Position numbers and translations under genes: made by a program
From: Streptomyces liliiviolaceus
GTDB lineage: Bacteria; Actinomycetota; Actinomycetes; Streptomycetales; Streptomycetaceae
NCBI RefSeq assembly: GCF_018070025.1
Contig: NZ_JAGPYQ010000001.1
Span: forward strand, 5,146,001 to 5,210,000
DNA length: 64,000 nt
Direction: 5' to 3'
Shown here: positions 17,695-25,846 of the stretch, one piece after another
Layout: the number at the start of each line of letters is the position of its first letter
Numbering within the stretch: the stretch's first letter is position 1
Notes under the pieces: model-generated
Told to the model about the DNA's origin: nothing
Database searches by the model: none
What the model saw: the letters and a program-made list of their open reading frames with translations, nothing else

Positions 17695-18171
17695 TCACAT
17701 CGGCTGACGGCCGGCCGCGTCACCGCCCGGTTCGTCGGCGAGGACGATCGAGGCCCGGATGCGTTTGCCGACCGGTTCCCGATGGATCTCGAAGCTCCGG
17801 CACACCGCCATGACGATCTCCAGACCGTGCTGTCCGATCCGCGCGGGGTTCGGTGGCAGGACCTGCGGCAACGTGGCGTCGCTGTCCCACACCGTCACCG
17901 CGACGGCTCCTTCGCCGGCCTCCAGAGTCATCACGCAGGGACCCGGAGCGTGCTTACGGGCATTGGTCACCAGCTCGGACACCACCAGCTGAACCATTGC
18001 GATCGCCCGCGAGGACACCGGAACCCCGTGCTCGACCTGCAAGGATTCCAAGAATGCGCGGGCCGCGTCGCGGGAATCGCCGATCCCCGCGGTGCCCTCC
18101 ACCACAGCGGTGACCGCTGCGTAGGTGTCCGTCAGTCGCTGCCGGCCTTTTTCCTGCCCAGCCAGATTCAT
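17695..18171 (-). CDS. Anti-sigma-type ATP-binding protein (HATPase_c)
   Basis: 158 residues with only a GHKL ATPase domain: N-box VSELVTNARKHAPG, a G1 region VTVWDSDATLP, and G2 QHGLEIVMAVC. Streptomyces has many such RsbW/SpoIIAB-like proteins that bind sigma or anti-anti-sigma factors. GAGGCGG lies upstream of ATG 18171. No partner gene is adjacent, so its target is unknown; the location suggests a link to the stress island. Confidence 0.85.
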   Translation of the reverse strand: MNLAGQEKGRQRLTDTYAAVTAVVEGTAGIGDSRDAARAFLESLQVEHGVPVSSRAIAMVQLVVSELVTNARKHAPGPCVMTLEAGEGAVAVTVWDSDATLPQVLPPNPARIGQHGLEIVMAVCRSFEIHREPVGKRIRASIVLADEPGGDAAGRQPM

Positions 18172-18304
18172 ACATTCCGCCTCACTGCCGAAGCGCTCTT
18201 ACCGGATGTCGCTTACCCCGGAAACATCACCTCACCGGAAATTCGGCGAACGATTCCGGCCGGGCCGCCGCCGCCCATGATCGTGTTCTGGTCCGGCGTA
18301 CGCG

Positions 18305-19210
18305 TCAGCCGTGCGCCACGACGGCGACGGGGGCTGCGGCGTGGTGCAGGACGGCGTGCGTGACGGGGCCTATGTGCGCGCCGAAGGGGCTGTGCCGGAT
18401 CCGTCGGCCGACGACGACCAGGGAGGCTTCGCGGGACGCGTCCACCAGGTGATGGGCCGCGCTGCCGTAGCGGGCCCGCTCGACGACCTCGACGGTGGGG
18501 AACTTGCGCCGCCACGGGCGCAGCACCTCGGTGAGGGCCGCGGCCCGCTGCTTGGCCAGTTCCTCGTGGAGGCCGAGGTCCGCCGGGATTCCGTAGGCGT
18601 AGTAGGGCGGCGGGTTCCAGCCGTGCACGACCCGCAGACCGGACTCCCGCCGTAGCGCGGCGTCGAACGCGAACTCGATCACCGTGTCGTGCGGGCCGTC
18701 GGTGTCGAGGCCGAGGAGCACGGGTCGGAAGGGGCTCGCCGCGGAGGGGATACCGGCCGGGTCCATCGCGTGTTCGTCGGCCGCCTGCTCCCCCGCGCGG
18801 ACCAGGACCACGGGGCCCTCCGTCCGGGCGACGACGGCCAGGCCGACGGAACCCAGCAGGAAACCTCCGACACCGCTCATGCCCCGGGAGCCGAGGACCA
18901 GCAGTTCGGCGTCCTTCGCCGTACGCGTCAGCACCTCGCTGGGCCGGCCGGCCAGCTGCTCCGCGCTCACGTCCACGCCGGGGTGGCGCAGCCGGACGCC
19001 TTCGGTGGCCTCGCGGGGAATGCGTTCGGTCCAGTGCTGCTGTGTCTCGGCTCCGACGAGCGGCGCCTGGGCGATGGGTTCGGGGGCCGGCTCCCAGACG
19101 TGGACGAGCTTGAGCGGCAGGCCCCGCAGTTTCGCCTCGCGGGCGGCCCACTCGACGGCGGCCAGACTCTCGGCCGATCCGTCGAGACCTGCGACAACCG
19201 TGCGGACCAT
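18305..19210 (-). CDS. Universal stress protein, two tandem USP domains
   Basis: 301 residues. Domain 1 (VVAGLDGSAESLAAVEWAAREA, LGSRGMSGVGGFLLGSVGL) has an intact ATP loop; domain 2 begins at about 162 (RPVLLGLDTDGPHD) and ends LHHAAAPVAVVAHG. AGGAGG precedes ATG 19210. It is the fourth USP gene in 18 kb and is closest in layout to those at 5255 and 11287. Its promoter region contains tandem palindromic repeats. Confidence 0.92.
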   Translation of the reverse strand: MVRTVVAGLDGSAESLAAVEWAAREAKLRGLPLKLVHVWEPAPEPIAQAPLVGAETQQHWTERIPREATEGVRLRHPGVDVSAEQLAGRPSEVLTRTAKDAELLVLGSRGMSGVGGFLLGSVGLAVVARTEGPVVLVRAGEQAADEHAMDPAGIPSAASPFRPVLLGLDTDGPHDTVIEFAFDAALRRESGLRVVHGWNPPPYYAYGIPADLGLHEELAKQRAAALTEVLRPWRRKFPTVEVVERARYGSAAHHLVDASREASLVVVGRRIRHSPFGAHIGPVTHAVLHHAAAPVAVVAHG

Positions 19211-19280
19211 GGTGTTGCCTCCTGAGGGGTGAGGTGGTTCCGGCTTCGGGGGCGGGGGGTGTGGCCTGATGCGGGGGCCG

Positions 19281-19337
19281 CTGGTTCCCGGCTCGGCCGA
19301 ACGAGCCGCTGTTTCCCGGCTCGGGCCGAACGGCCCG
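19281..19337. repeat. Tandem direct repeat with two embedded palindromes upstream of the USP gene
   Basis: Two adjacent units (19281-19308 and 19309-19337) share CTGNTTCCCGGCTCG and GGCCGAACG. Each contains an inverted repeat: CGGCTCG/CGAGCCG in the first, CGGGCCG/CGGCCCG with a 2-base centre in the second. The second matches GGNCNWWNGNCC fully. Position 70-130 bp upstream of the USP start suggests a double operator; terminator hairpins are the alternative. Confidence 0.55.
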
Positions 19338-19345
19338 CGACCGGC

Positions 19346-19380
19346 GGACGCGGCGGGCCCTTGCCGGGTCCGCCGCGTCC
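19346..19380 (-). terminator. Terminator hairpin after the DoxX gene
   Basis: A 15-bp stem with one G-U pair (19346-19360 with 19366-19380; outer arms GGACGCGGCGG and CCGCCGCGTCC) around TTGCC, 7 bp past the leftward DoxX stop. No T-run, as is common in high-GC actinobacteria. Confidence 0.7.
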
Positions 19381-19387
19381 CTCGCGG

Positions 19388-20017
19388 TCACCGCAGCCAG
19401 CGATGGTCGCGGACCACCGGGATCCGCTCCCAGATCCTGCCCAGTCCCCAGGTGACACCGGCACCGGCCACCGCGAGGGCGATCAGGACCACGGCGTAGA
19501 TCACGTGGTAGTCGACGAAGGGATTCGTCGACATGCTCGGCGCGCCGTCGGAGAGGTGCTTCGCCGGGGGCCACTCGGCGATCCACATCAGCGCCATCAT
19601 CGCGGTCCCGGCCAGCGCGGCCAGTCGCAGCGCGACACCGGCGGTGACGGCGATCCCCACGCCCAGCAGGCCGAGCATGAACAGCCAGTCGGCCCACGTG
19701 GCCCCGGCCCACTCGTGGAACGTGGACTCCATCGGCCCGACGGCCACACCACTGAGGAATCCCTTGGTCGGTGAGCCGCCGTCGATCCAGCCCTTGCCGG
19801 ACGGCGTCGCGTAACCGAGGCCGAACGTCTTGTCCAGGAACGCCCACAGGAAGACGAACCCGGTCAGCAGACGCAGCGACGCGAAGGCGTAGGCACGTGC
19901 GGTGCGCGTGTCGGTGAGCGTCGACACCGCGTCCCCGGCGGCGGAGGGGGTCCGGTTCTTGCGCGACGACCGTAGAGGGAAGCCCGGACTCCGGTGAGGG
20001 TGCTCGTGCACGGCCAT
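19388..20017 (-). CDS. DoxX-family membrane protein
   Basis: 209 residues with a basic N-terminus (SSRKNRTP) and four membrane segments (about 40-62, 105-127, 130-150 and 172-193). The core RLLTGFVFLWAFLDKTFGLGY, with a loop containing ATPSGKGWIDGGSPTKGFL, is typical of DoxX/thiosulfate:quinone oxidoreductase large-subunit-like proteins. Such proteins are linked to quinone-coupled redox or oxidative stress, but no function is certain here. GAAGGGATC precedes ATG 20017; an upstream ATG at 20059 is less likely. The 251-bp gap beyond the start holds nothing I can name. Confidence 0.8.
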   Translation of the reverse strand: MAVHEHPHRSPGFPLRSSRKNRTPSAAGDAVSTLTDTRTARAYAFASLRLLTGFVFLWAFLDKTFGLGYATPSGKGWIDGGSPTKGFLSGVAVGPMESTFHEWAGATWADWLFMLGLLGVGIAVTAGVALRLAALAGTAMMALMWIAEWPPAKHLSDGAPSMSTNPFVDYHVIYAVVLIALAVAGAGVTWGLGRIWERIPVVRDHRWLR

Positions 20018-20268
20018 GGTGGTGATCCCTTCGAGGTTGGTCCCGTCGGTTTCTGACACCTCTCACTCTCGGCCCCGGGGGCGCTTCGCGCCGGATGCCG
20101 AAGGTCCGCGACTGCGAGGCTGAACGTCCCTCTCCGCAAGGCCTGTTGGGCTGCGGCCGGAGTGACTCCCTTGCGTTTCCGGACTTCCCGGAGGGCGAGA
20201 GGCGTGTGCAGGCCTCCGTCGCACCCCGTCGACGACAGGGGCTCCGGTCACGTCACGCGGAGGGTTCG

Positions 20269-21186
20269 TCAGGGCTGTCGGCGCTGCTGCCGTCCGGTCT
20301 GCCGAGCGGGCCGCGCCGCAGAGTCCGCCGTTGCCATGTCGAGCAGGAGCATGGCGTCGTGGTCGGGAGTGCCGGGATCGGCCGCGTAGACGCTCAGGCG
20401 CTGGCCGGGGGTGTCCTCAAGGTGCATGCTCTGGGCGCTGAGGGTGAGGACCCCGACCTGGGGGTGATGGAAAGTCTTGTGGATCTTCTTGCGGCCGGCC
20501 ACTTCGTAGCGCTCCCACAGCTTGGCGAAGTCAGAGCTCTTGACCAGGAGTTCGCCCACCAGACCGGTGAGGTCGGAGGCGTCCGGGTCGGTACCGGCCA
20601 GGGCCCGCAGCCGGGCGACGCAACCGCGGACCTGGTGGTCCCAGTCGGGGAAGAGGGTGCGCGCGGTGGGGTGGAGGAAGAGGTAGCGGGCGAGGTTGCG
20701 CTGCGTGGCGGGCCAGTCGTCGAGGCCCGCGTACAGGGCGAGTCCGCCGGGGTTCCAGGCGAGCAGGTCCATGCTGCGGCTGATGACGTAGGCCGGATCG
20801 GGCCGCATGGTCTCCAGGATCAGCTTCAGGTGGGGACGCACGGTACGGCCGGGCGGCGGCGCCGGCTCGGCGGCGTACCGCGCGGCCAGAGCGGCCAGCT
20901 CGCGCAGGTGCTGGTGCTCGGCGTCGTCGAGCCGCAGGGCGCGGGCGAGGGCGTCCAGTACGGCGGGGCTGGGACGGGTCTCCTTGCCGCGCTCCAGGCG
21001 CACGTAGTAGTCGATGCTGATGCCGGCGAGCGTGGCCAGTTCCTCGCGGCGCAGCCCGGGGGTGCGGCGCAGGCCGGTGCCCGCGGTGAGACCCACCTGC
21101 TCGGGGCGGGTCTGGTTGCGGCGGGCGTGCAGGAACCGGCCCAGTTCCCGGTCGGCGCTCCTGCCGGTGCTGTGCTCGGATGCCAT
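20269..21186 (-). CDS. XRE-type regulator with MmyB-like ligand-binding domain
   Basis: 305 residues. The N-terminal helix-turn-helix is [18 protein letters not shown] followed by DYYVRLERG, the signature of the HTH_31/MmyB group abundant in Streptomyces; the C-terminal domain (about 115-280, [14 protein letters not shown]) is PAS-like and may bind a fatty acid or similar ligand. It is divergent from an aldo/keto reductase, its most likely target. ATG 21186 was chosen because it gives the usual N-terminus; the ribosome site is weak. Confidence 0.85.
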   Translation of the reverse strand: MASEHSTGRSADRELGRFLHARRNQTRPEQVGLTAGTGLRRTPGLRREELATLAGISIDYYVRLERGKETRPSPAVLDALARALRLDDAEHQHLRELAALAARYAAEPAPPPGRTVRPHLKLILETMRPDPAYVISRSMDLLAWNPGGLALYAGLDDWPATQRNLARYLFLHPTARTLFPDWDHQVRGCVARLRALAGTDPDASDLTGLVGELLVKSSDFAKLWERYEVAGRKKIHKTFHHPQVGVLTLSAQSMHLEDTPGQRLSVYAADPGTPDHDAMLLLDMATADSAARPARQTGRQQRRQP

Positions 21187-21194
21187 ACCGCCAG

Positions 21195-21246
21195 TGTCAC
21201 ACCGCGCTGACCTGCGTGGCTGGTGCAAGGGGGGCCCTGTCACACC
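21195..21246. promoter_or_regulatory. Repeated TGTCACACC in the regulator/reductase gap
   Basis: TGTCACACC occurs at 21195-21203 and again at 21238-21246, in the divergent gap between the XRE regulator and the aldo/keto reductase. It could be the regulator's binding site; support is positional only. Confidence 0.3.
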
Positions 21247-21356
21247 CCCGAACGTCACTCCCCTGCACGACTCGGCCTGCCACCTGGGCGGAAGAGGAGC
21301 GAGGCTCGGTGATTGTCAGCACCAGAATGTGGCCCTGCCCTCCGAAGGAAGTCCCC

Positions 21357-22208
21357 ATGCACATCGTCACCCTCAACAACGGCGTCGAGATGCCGATCCT
21401 CGGTTTCGGCGTGTTCCAGATCCCCGCGGAGGAGACCGAGCGGGCCGTCACCGAGGCCCTGGCCGCCGGCTACCGGATGCTCGACACGGCATCCTCCTAC
21501 CAGAACGAGGAGGCCGTCGGCCGCGCGATCAGGAGCAGCGGCATTCCGCGCGCGGACCTGTTCGTCACCACCAAGCTGTACGTCCAGGACGCTCCCGCGG
21601 AGGAGAACACCAAGCGTGCCTTCGAGACATCGCTGGAAAAGCTGGGCCTGGACCACGTCGACCTGTATCTGATGCACCAGCCCTACGGTGACGTGTACGG
21701 CCAGTGGCGTGCCATGGAGGACCTGCACCGCGCGGGCCTGAGCCGGGCCATCGGTGTCTCCAACTTCTACCCGGACCGACTCCTCGACCTCGTCATCAAC
21801 AACGAGATCACCCCGGCGGTCAACCAGATCGAGACCCATCCGTTCTTCCAGCGCGCCGACTACCAGGAGCTCATGCGCGAGCACGGCGTCCAGATCGAGT
21901 CGTGGGGCGGCTTCGCCGAGGGCAGGAACGACCTCTTCGGCAATCCGGTCCTGAACGGCATCGGCGAGCAGCACGGCAAGTCGGTGGCGCAGGTCGTGCT
22001 CCGCTGGCTGACCCAGCGCGGGGTCGTCGCCATCCCCAAGTCGGTCCGCGCCGACCGGATGGCCGAGAACCTCGACGTCTTCGACTTCGAACTCACCGGC
22101 GAACAGATGGCGTCCATCGCCGCCCTGGACACCGGCAGTTCACTGTTCTTCGACCACCACGACCCGAAGATGGTCAGCTGGCTCAGCGCGCGGCGCCTGG
22201 ACGGCTGA
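21357..22208 (+). CDS. Aldo/keto reductase
   Basis: 283 residues. The family pattern is clear: [31 protein letters not shown] with the catalytic Asp/Tyr, TTKLYV with the Lys, and [15 protein letters not shown] with the His; SKSVRADR-like residues ([16 protein letters not shown]) bind NADPH. It reduces aldehydes or ketones in the cytoplasm; the physiological substrate is not deducible. GAAGGAAG precedes ATG 21357. It is probably controlled by the divergent XRE regulator. Confidence 0.92.
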   Translation: MHIVTLNNGVEMPILGFGVFQIPAEETERAVTEALAAGYRMLDTASSYQNEEAVGRAIRSSGIPRADLFVTTKLYVQDAPAEENTKRAFETSLEKLGLDHVDLYLMHQPYGDVYGQWRAMEDLHRAGLSRAIGVSNFYPDRLLDLVINNEITPAVNQIETHPFFQRADYQELMREHGVQIESWGGFAEGRNDLFGNPVLNGIGEQHGKSVAQVVLRWLTQRGVVAIPKSVRADRMAENLDVFDFELTGEQMASIAALDTGSSLFFDHHDPKMVSWLSARRLDG

Positions 22209-23242
<1,034 letters not shown>

Positions 23243-23365
23243 GGTTGCGCGCTTCTCCTGTCGGCTTGCGTTCCGGACACGGTCAACCCTGCGCCTCGGC
23301 GTCCGCGGGAGGCAGGCCGAGCTGTGCCAGGGGACGACGAGCGGGGGTACGACAGGACCTCCCTC

Positions 23366-23387
23366 GGCAGGCAGGCAGGCAGGCAGG
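23366..23387. repeat. Tetranucleotide microsatellite (GGCA)5
   Basis: Five GGCA units plus GG, followed by three copies of a GCCGGAGC-type octamer (about 23401-23450). Non-coding, between an aldo/keto reductase promoter and the TetR 3' end. Confidence 0.85.
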
Positions 23388-23461
23388 TCGCCGCGGCGGA
23401 GCCGGAGCGAGGTGAGGCCGGAGCGAGGGAGGAAGCCGGAGCGGGGGGACGAGCCCGGGCC

Positions 23462-23487
23462 GAGGGCCGCGGTGCCGCGCGGCCCTC
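23462..23487 (-). terminator. Terminator hairpin after the TetR gene
   Basis: GAGGGCCGCG (23462-23471) pairs perfectly with CGCGGCCCTC (23478-23487) around GTGCCG, nine bases past the leftward TetR stop. Confidence 0.65.
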
Positions 23488-23496
23488 ACGCCTCGT

Positions 23497-24066
23497 TCAG
23501 GCCGGCGCCTCCGACGCCGCGAGGAACGTGGCCACCAGTTCTCGCGCCCAGTCGCTGGAGGCCGGCTGGGCGCTGAAGATGGCGCGGTAGTACAGCGGTC
23601 CGAGCAGGAAATCGACGGCGTTCTCCACCGCGGGGGCACGGCCGCCGCGGGAGCGCTCGCGCTCGATGATGGCGCTCAGCTGCTCATGGCGGTCCCCGAT
23701 GCAGGCGCAGCCGCCGTCCGGCCCGGAGCCGATGGTGGCGCGCATGAGAGCGAGGGTGTCGGGGTCCCTGAGGTCGGTGGCCACGTCCCCCAGCCAGCGT
23801 TCCAGGTCACCGGTGAGCGTCCCGGTGTCGGGCACGACGACGTCGCCGCTGAACCGGCTGGTGGCCACGTCGCCGAGGAGCTGAGCGGGTGAGCCCCAGC
23901 GCCGGTACACCGTGGTCGGGTGCACGCCCGCGCGGGCGGCGACGGCGGGAATCGTCAGGGCCTCCGCGGGTTCCTCCGCGAGGAGCTGTGCGACGGCGTG
24001 ATGTACGGCCGCGCGGACCTTCGCCGAGCGACCGCCGGGGCGTACCTGAGCTTGAGCGTCAACCAT
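23497..24066 (-). CDS. TetR-family repressor
   Basis: 189 residues. The helix-turn-helix is LTIPAVAARAGVHPTTVYRRWG (about 39-60); the C-terminal ligand domain resembles the TetR_C_16/33 type and ends WARELVATFLAA. It is divergent from an MFS exporter with several inverted TGCGTT elements between, so it most likely represses both genes and is released by the exporter's substrate. The ligand is unknown. Confidence 0.9.
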   Translation of the reverse strand: MVDAQAQVRPGGRSAKVRAAVHHAVAQLLAEEPAEALTIPAVAARAGVHPTTVYRRWGSPAQLLGDVATSRFSGDVVVPDTGTLTGDLERWLGDVATDLRDPDTLALMRATIGSGPDGGCACIGDRHEQLSAIIERERSRGGRAPAVENAVDFLLGPLYYRAIFSAQPASSDWARELVATFLAASEAPA

Positions 24067-24083
24067 GGGGAAATTATCGCACT

Positions 24084-24130
24084 GATCGTTGCGTTAGTGG
24101 TAGCGTCCTTAACGCATCGATCACTGCGTT
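24084..24130. promoter_or_regulatory. Operator cluster between tetR and the MFS gene
   Basis: GATCGTTGCGTTA (24084-24096) and TAACGCATCGATC (24110-24122) form an inverted repeat with one mismatch; AACGCA (24111-24116) also pairs with TGCGTT (24125-24130). The elements overlap the ribosome-site side of the MFS gene and the promoter zone of the repressor, as expected for TetR autoregulation. Confidence 0.7.
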
Positions 24131-24141
24131 TGGAGAGAGTC

Positions 24142-25425
24142 GTGTCCGTCTCCGCCCTGCCCGAGAACGACAACCCGATACCGCCCCCGCCCGATACCGC
24201 CCGGCCCCGCCGAAGCCGTCGCGAACTCGGTCGCCCGACCGCCTTCGCCGCCATCGCCGTCGTCTTCGTGCTCTTCATGGCCGCGTCCAGCGCGCCGTCC
24301 CCCCTCTACGTCGTCTACCAGCAGCAGTGGGACTTCTCCGCGACCACCCTCACCACGGTGTTCGCCGTCTACGTGCTCGGGATGATCGCGGCCCTGCTGG
24401 TGCTCGGCTCCCTGTCCGACCATCTCGGCCGCCGCCCGGTACTGCTCTCCGCGATCACGCTCGAAGCCGCGTCGATGGCGCTCTTCCTGGTCGCCGACAG
24501 CGTCTCCCTGCTGCTGACCGCACGACTGGTCCAGGGCATCGCCACCGGGGCCGCCATGACGGCACTCGGCGCGGCCCTGGCCGACCTGAACCCCACCCAC
24601 GCACCGCACCGCGCCGGCGTCGTCACCGGCGCCGCACCCACCTTCGGACTGGGGCTCGGCGCTCTGGGCTGCGGCTTCCTCGTCGAGTACGGGCCGCACC
24701 CGACCCGCCTCGTGTACGTGCTGCTGCTGGCGGGCCTTGTCCTGGCCGCGGCCGTGGTCGCGGCCCTGCCCGAGACGTCGCTGCGGCGACCCGGAGCCGC
24801 CCGCTCGCTCCAGCCGCGCCTCAAGGTGGCACCCCACCTCCGGGCGGACCTGCTGCGCCTGGTGCCGATCCTCGTCGCGAGCTGGGCGCTGGGCGGCCTG
24901 TACCTCTCACTCGGACCGTCGGTCGCCGTGGGCCTGTTCGGCCTCTCCAGTCACGTCGTCGGCGGACTGGTGGTCACCCTGCTGACCGTACCGGCCTGCC
25001 TGACCGCGATCGCGCTGCGCGGCTGGCCCGTCGCCCGCACCCTCGCACTCGGCGCCGGCCTCCTGCTCACCGGCACGGTCGTCGCCCTGACCGGGGTCGA
25101 GGAGGACTCGCTGCTCACCGCGGCGCTCGGCACCGTGGTCGCCGGGGTCGGATTCGGCGCCTCCTCCCTCGCGAGCTTCGGCACGCTGGCCCGGATGGCC
25201 GCGCCCTCCGAACGCGGCGAGCTGTTCTCCGTGGCGTTCGTGATCTCCTACCTGTCCTTCAGCGTCCCCGCCGTCGTCGCCGGGATCGCCACCACCCGTA
25301 CGGGGCTCCACGAGACGTCCGTCGCCTACGCCGCCACGGTCGCCTTCCTCGCCGCCCTCGCCCTGCTCGCCCAGTGGCTCCGCTCCCGCCGCACCCCGGA
25401 ACGCGTCACCTGCCCCCAGACGTGA
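24142..25425 (+). CDS. MFS-family exporter
   Basis: 427 residues with 12 predicted membrane segments starting at about residue 33 (AFAAIAVVFVLFMAASSAPSP). LGSLSDHLGRRPVLL is the cytoplasmic loop 2-3 signature (G-x3-D-x2-GRR) and RLVQGIATGAAMTALGAAL the drug-exporter-like helix 4. GTG 24142 follows GGAGAGA. A drug or metabolite efflux role controlled by the divergent TetR protein is likely; the substrate is not known. Confidence 0.9.
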   Translation: MSVSALPENDNPIPPPPDTARPRRSRRELGRPTAFAAIAVVFVLFMAASSAPSPLYVVYQQQWDFSATTLTTVFAVYVLGMIAALLVLGSLSDHLGRRPVLLSAITLEAASMALFLVADSVSLLLTARLVQGIATGAAMTALGAALADLNPTHAPHRAGVVTGAAPTFGLGLGALGCGFLVEYGPHPTRLVYVLLLAGLVLAAAVVAALPETSLRRPGAARSLQPRLKVAPHLRADLLRLVPILVASWALGGLYLSLGPSVAVGLFGLSSHVVGGLVVTLLTVPACLTAIALRGWPVARTLALGAGLLLTGTVVALTGVEEDSLLTAALGTVVAGVGFGASSLASFGTLARMAAPSERGELFSVAFVISYLSFSVPAVVAGIATTRTGLHETSVAYAATVAFLAALALLAQWLRSRRTPERVTCPQT

Positions 25426-25470
25426 CCCGCACCCCACCCGCCGCGCGTCCAGGCCCCCAAGGTGCCCGAC

Positions 25471-25517
25471 AGGCCGACCGGTGGTCGACCCCTCATCGGC
25501 CGGCCACCGGTCGGCCT
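25471..25517. terminator. Perfect 14-bp inverted repeat after the MFS gene
   Basis: AGGCCGACCGGTGG (25471-25484) pairs with CCACCGGTCGGCCT (25504-25517). More GGTCGGCC fragments follow to about 25545. It is a plausible terminator 46 bp past the MFS stop; the repeated fragments may also be a small degenerate array. From here to 25626 I see nothing else. Confidence 0.55.
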
Positions 25518-25626
25518 CAGGTCGGCCATCGGTCGGCCGCCGACCAGGCAACGTCCGGCCACCGTCCAAGAACCAGTCGCGGATGACCGCGTTCCGACGC
25601 ACCCCCACCGGTCCGTGTCAGAACTC

Positions 25627-25656
25627 TTGACAACGATGTCAGACGCGTGATCTAGT
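25627..25656 (+). promoter_or_regulatory. Probable promoter with LacI-type operator for the GH92 gene
   Basis: TTGACA (25627-25632) is a -35 box; ATCTAG/TCTAGT (25650-25656) lies 17-18 bases downstream as a weaker -10. The -35 box is part of TGACA-ACGA-TGTCA (25628-25641), a perfect inverted repeat of the kind bound by LacI-family sugar repressors, so repression by blocking the polymerase is likely. Confidence 0.55.
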
Positions 25657-25710
25657 CCGCTTCCAGCCAGCCGGATGCCGTCGATTGCGCTGCGAGGGGG
25701 GCTCGACGCG

Positions 25711-25827
25711 ATGACCTGCACACCGCTTCCTTCCTGTGCCGAATTCCCGCGCCCGAGCACACACATACACGAGCGCCGGCCCATCTCGGGCCGGCGCTTC
25801 TTTCCGTGCGCAGCACATGAAGAGTGA
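25711..25827 (+). CDS. Possible 38-codon leader reading frame upstream of the GH92 gene
   Basis: ATG 25711 follows GAGGGGGGCTC and opens a frame of 38 codons ending at TGA 25825-25827, only 19 bases before the mannosidase ATG. The frame runs through the intrinsic terminator at 25772-25803. Translation through the hairpin could prevent termination, making this an attenuator. It may equally be chance; there is no recognisable peptide motif. Confidence 0.3.
   Translation: MTCTPLPSCAEFPRPSTHIHERRPISGRRFFPCAAHEE
25772..25803 (+). terminator. Intrinsic terminator inside the GH92 leader
   Basis: AGCGCCGGCCC (25772-25782) pairs perfectly with GGGCCGGCGCT (25788-25798) around ATCTC and is followed by TTCTTT. 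It lies between the predicted promoter and the gene. It could be conditional, or it could mark a short transcript end if the real promoter is downstream. Confidence 0.75.
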
Positions 25828-25846
25828 GGAACAGGAGCCCGCTTCC

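Noticed and set aside
18213..20066. Leftward open frame over the USP and DoxX genes
   Set aside because: Out-of-frame shadow with Arg-rich composition and no start context.
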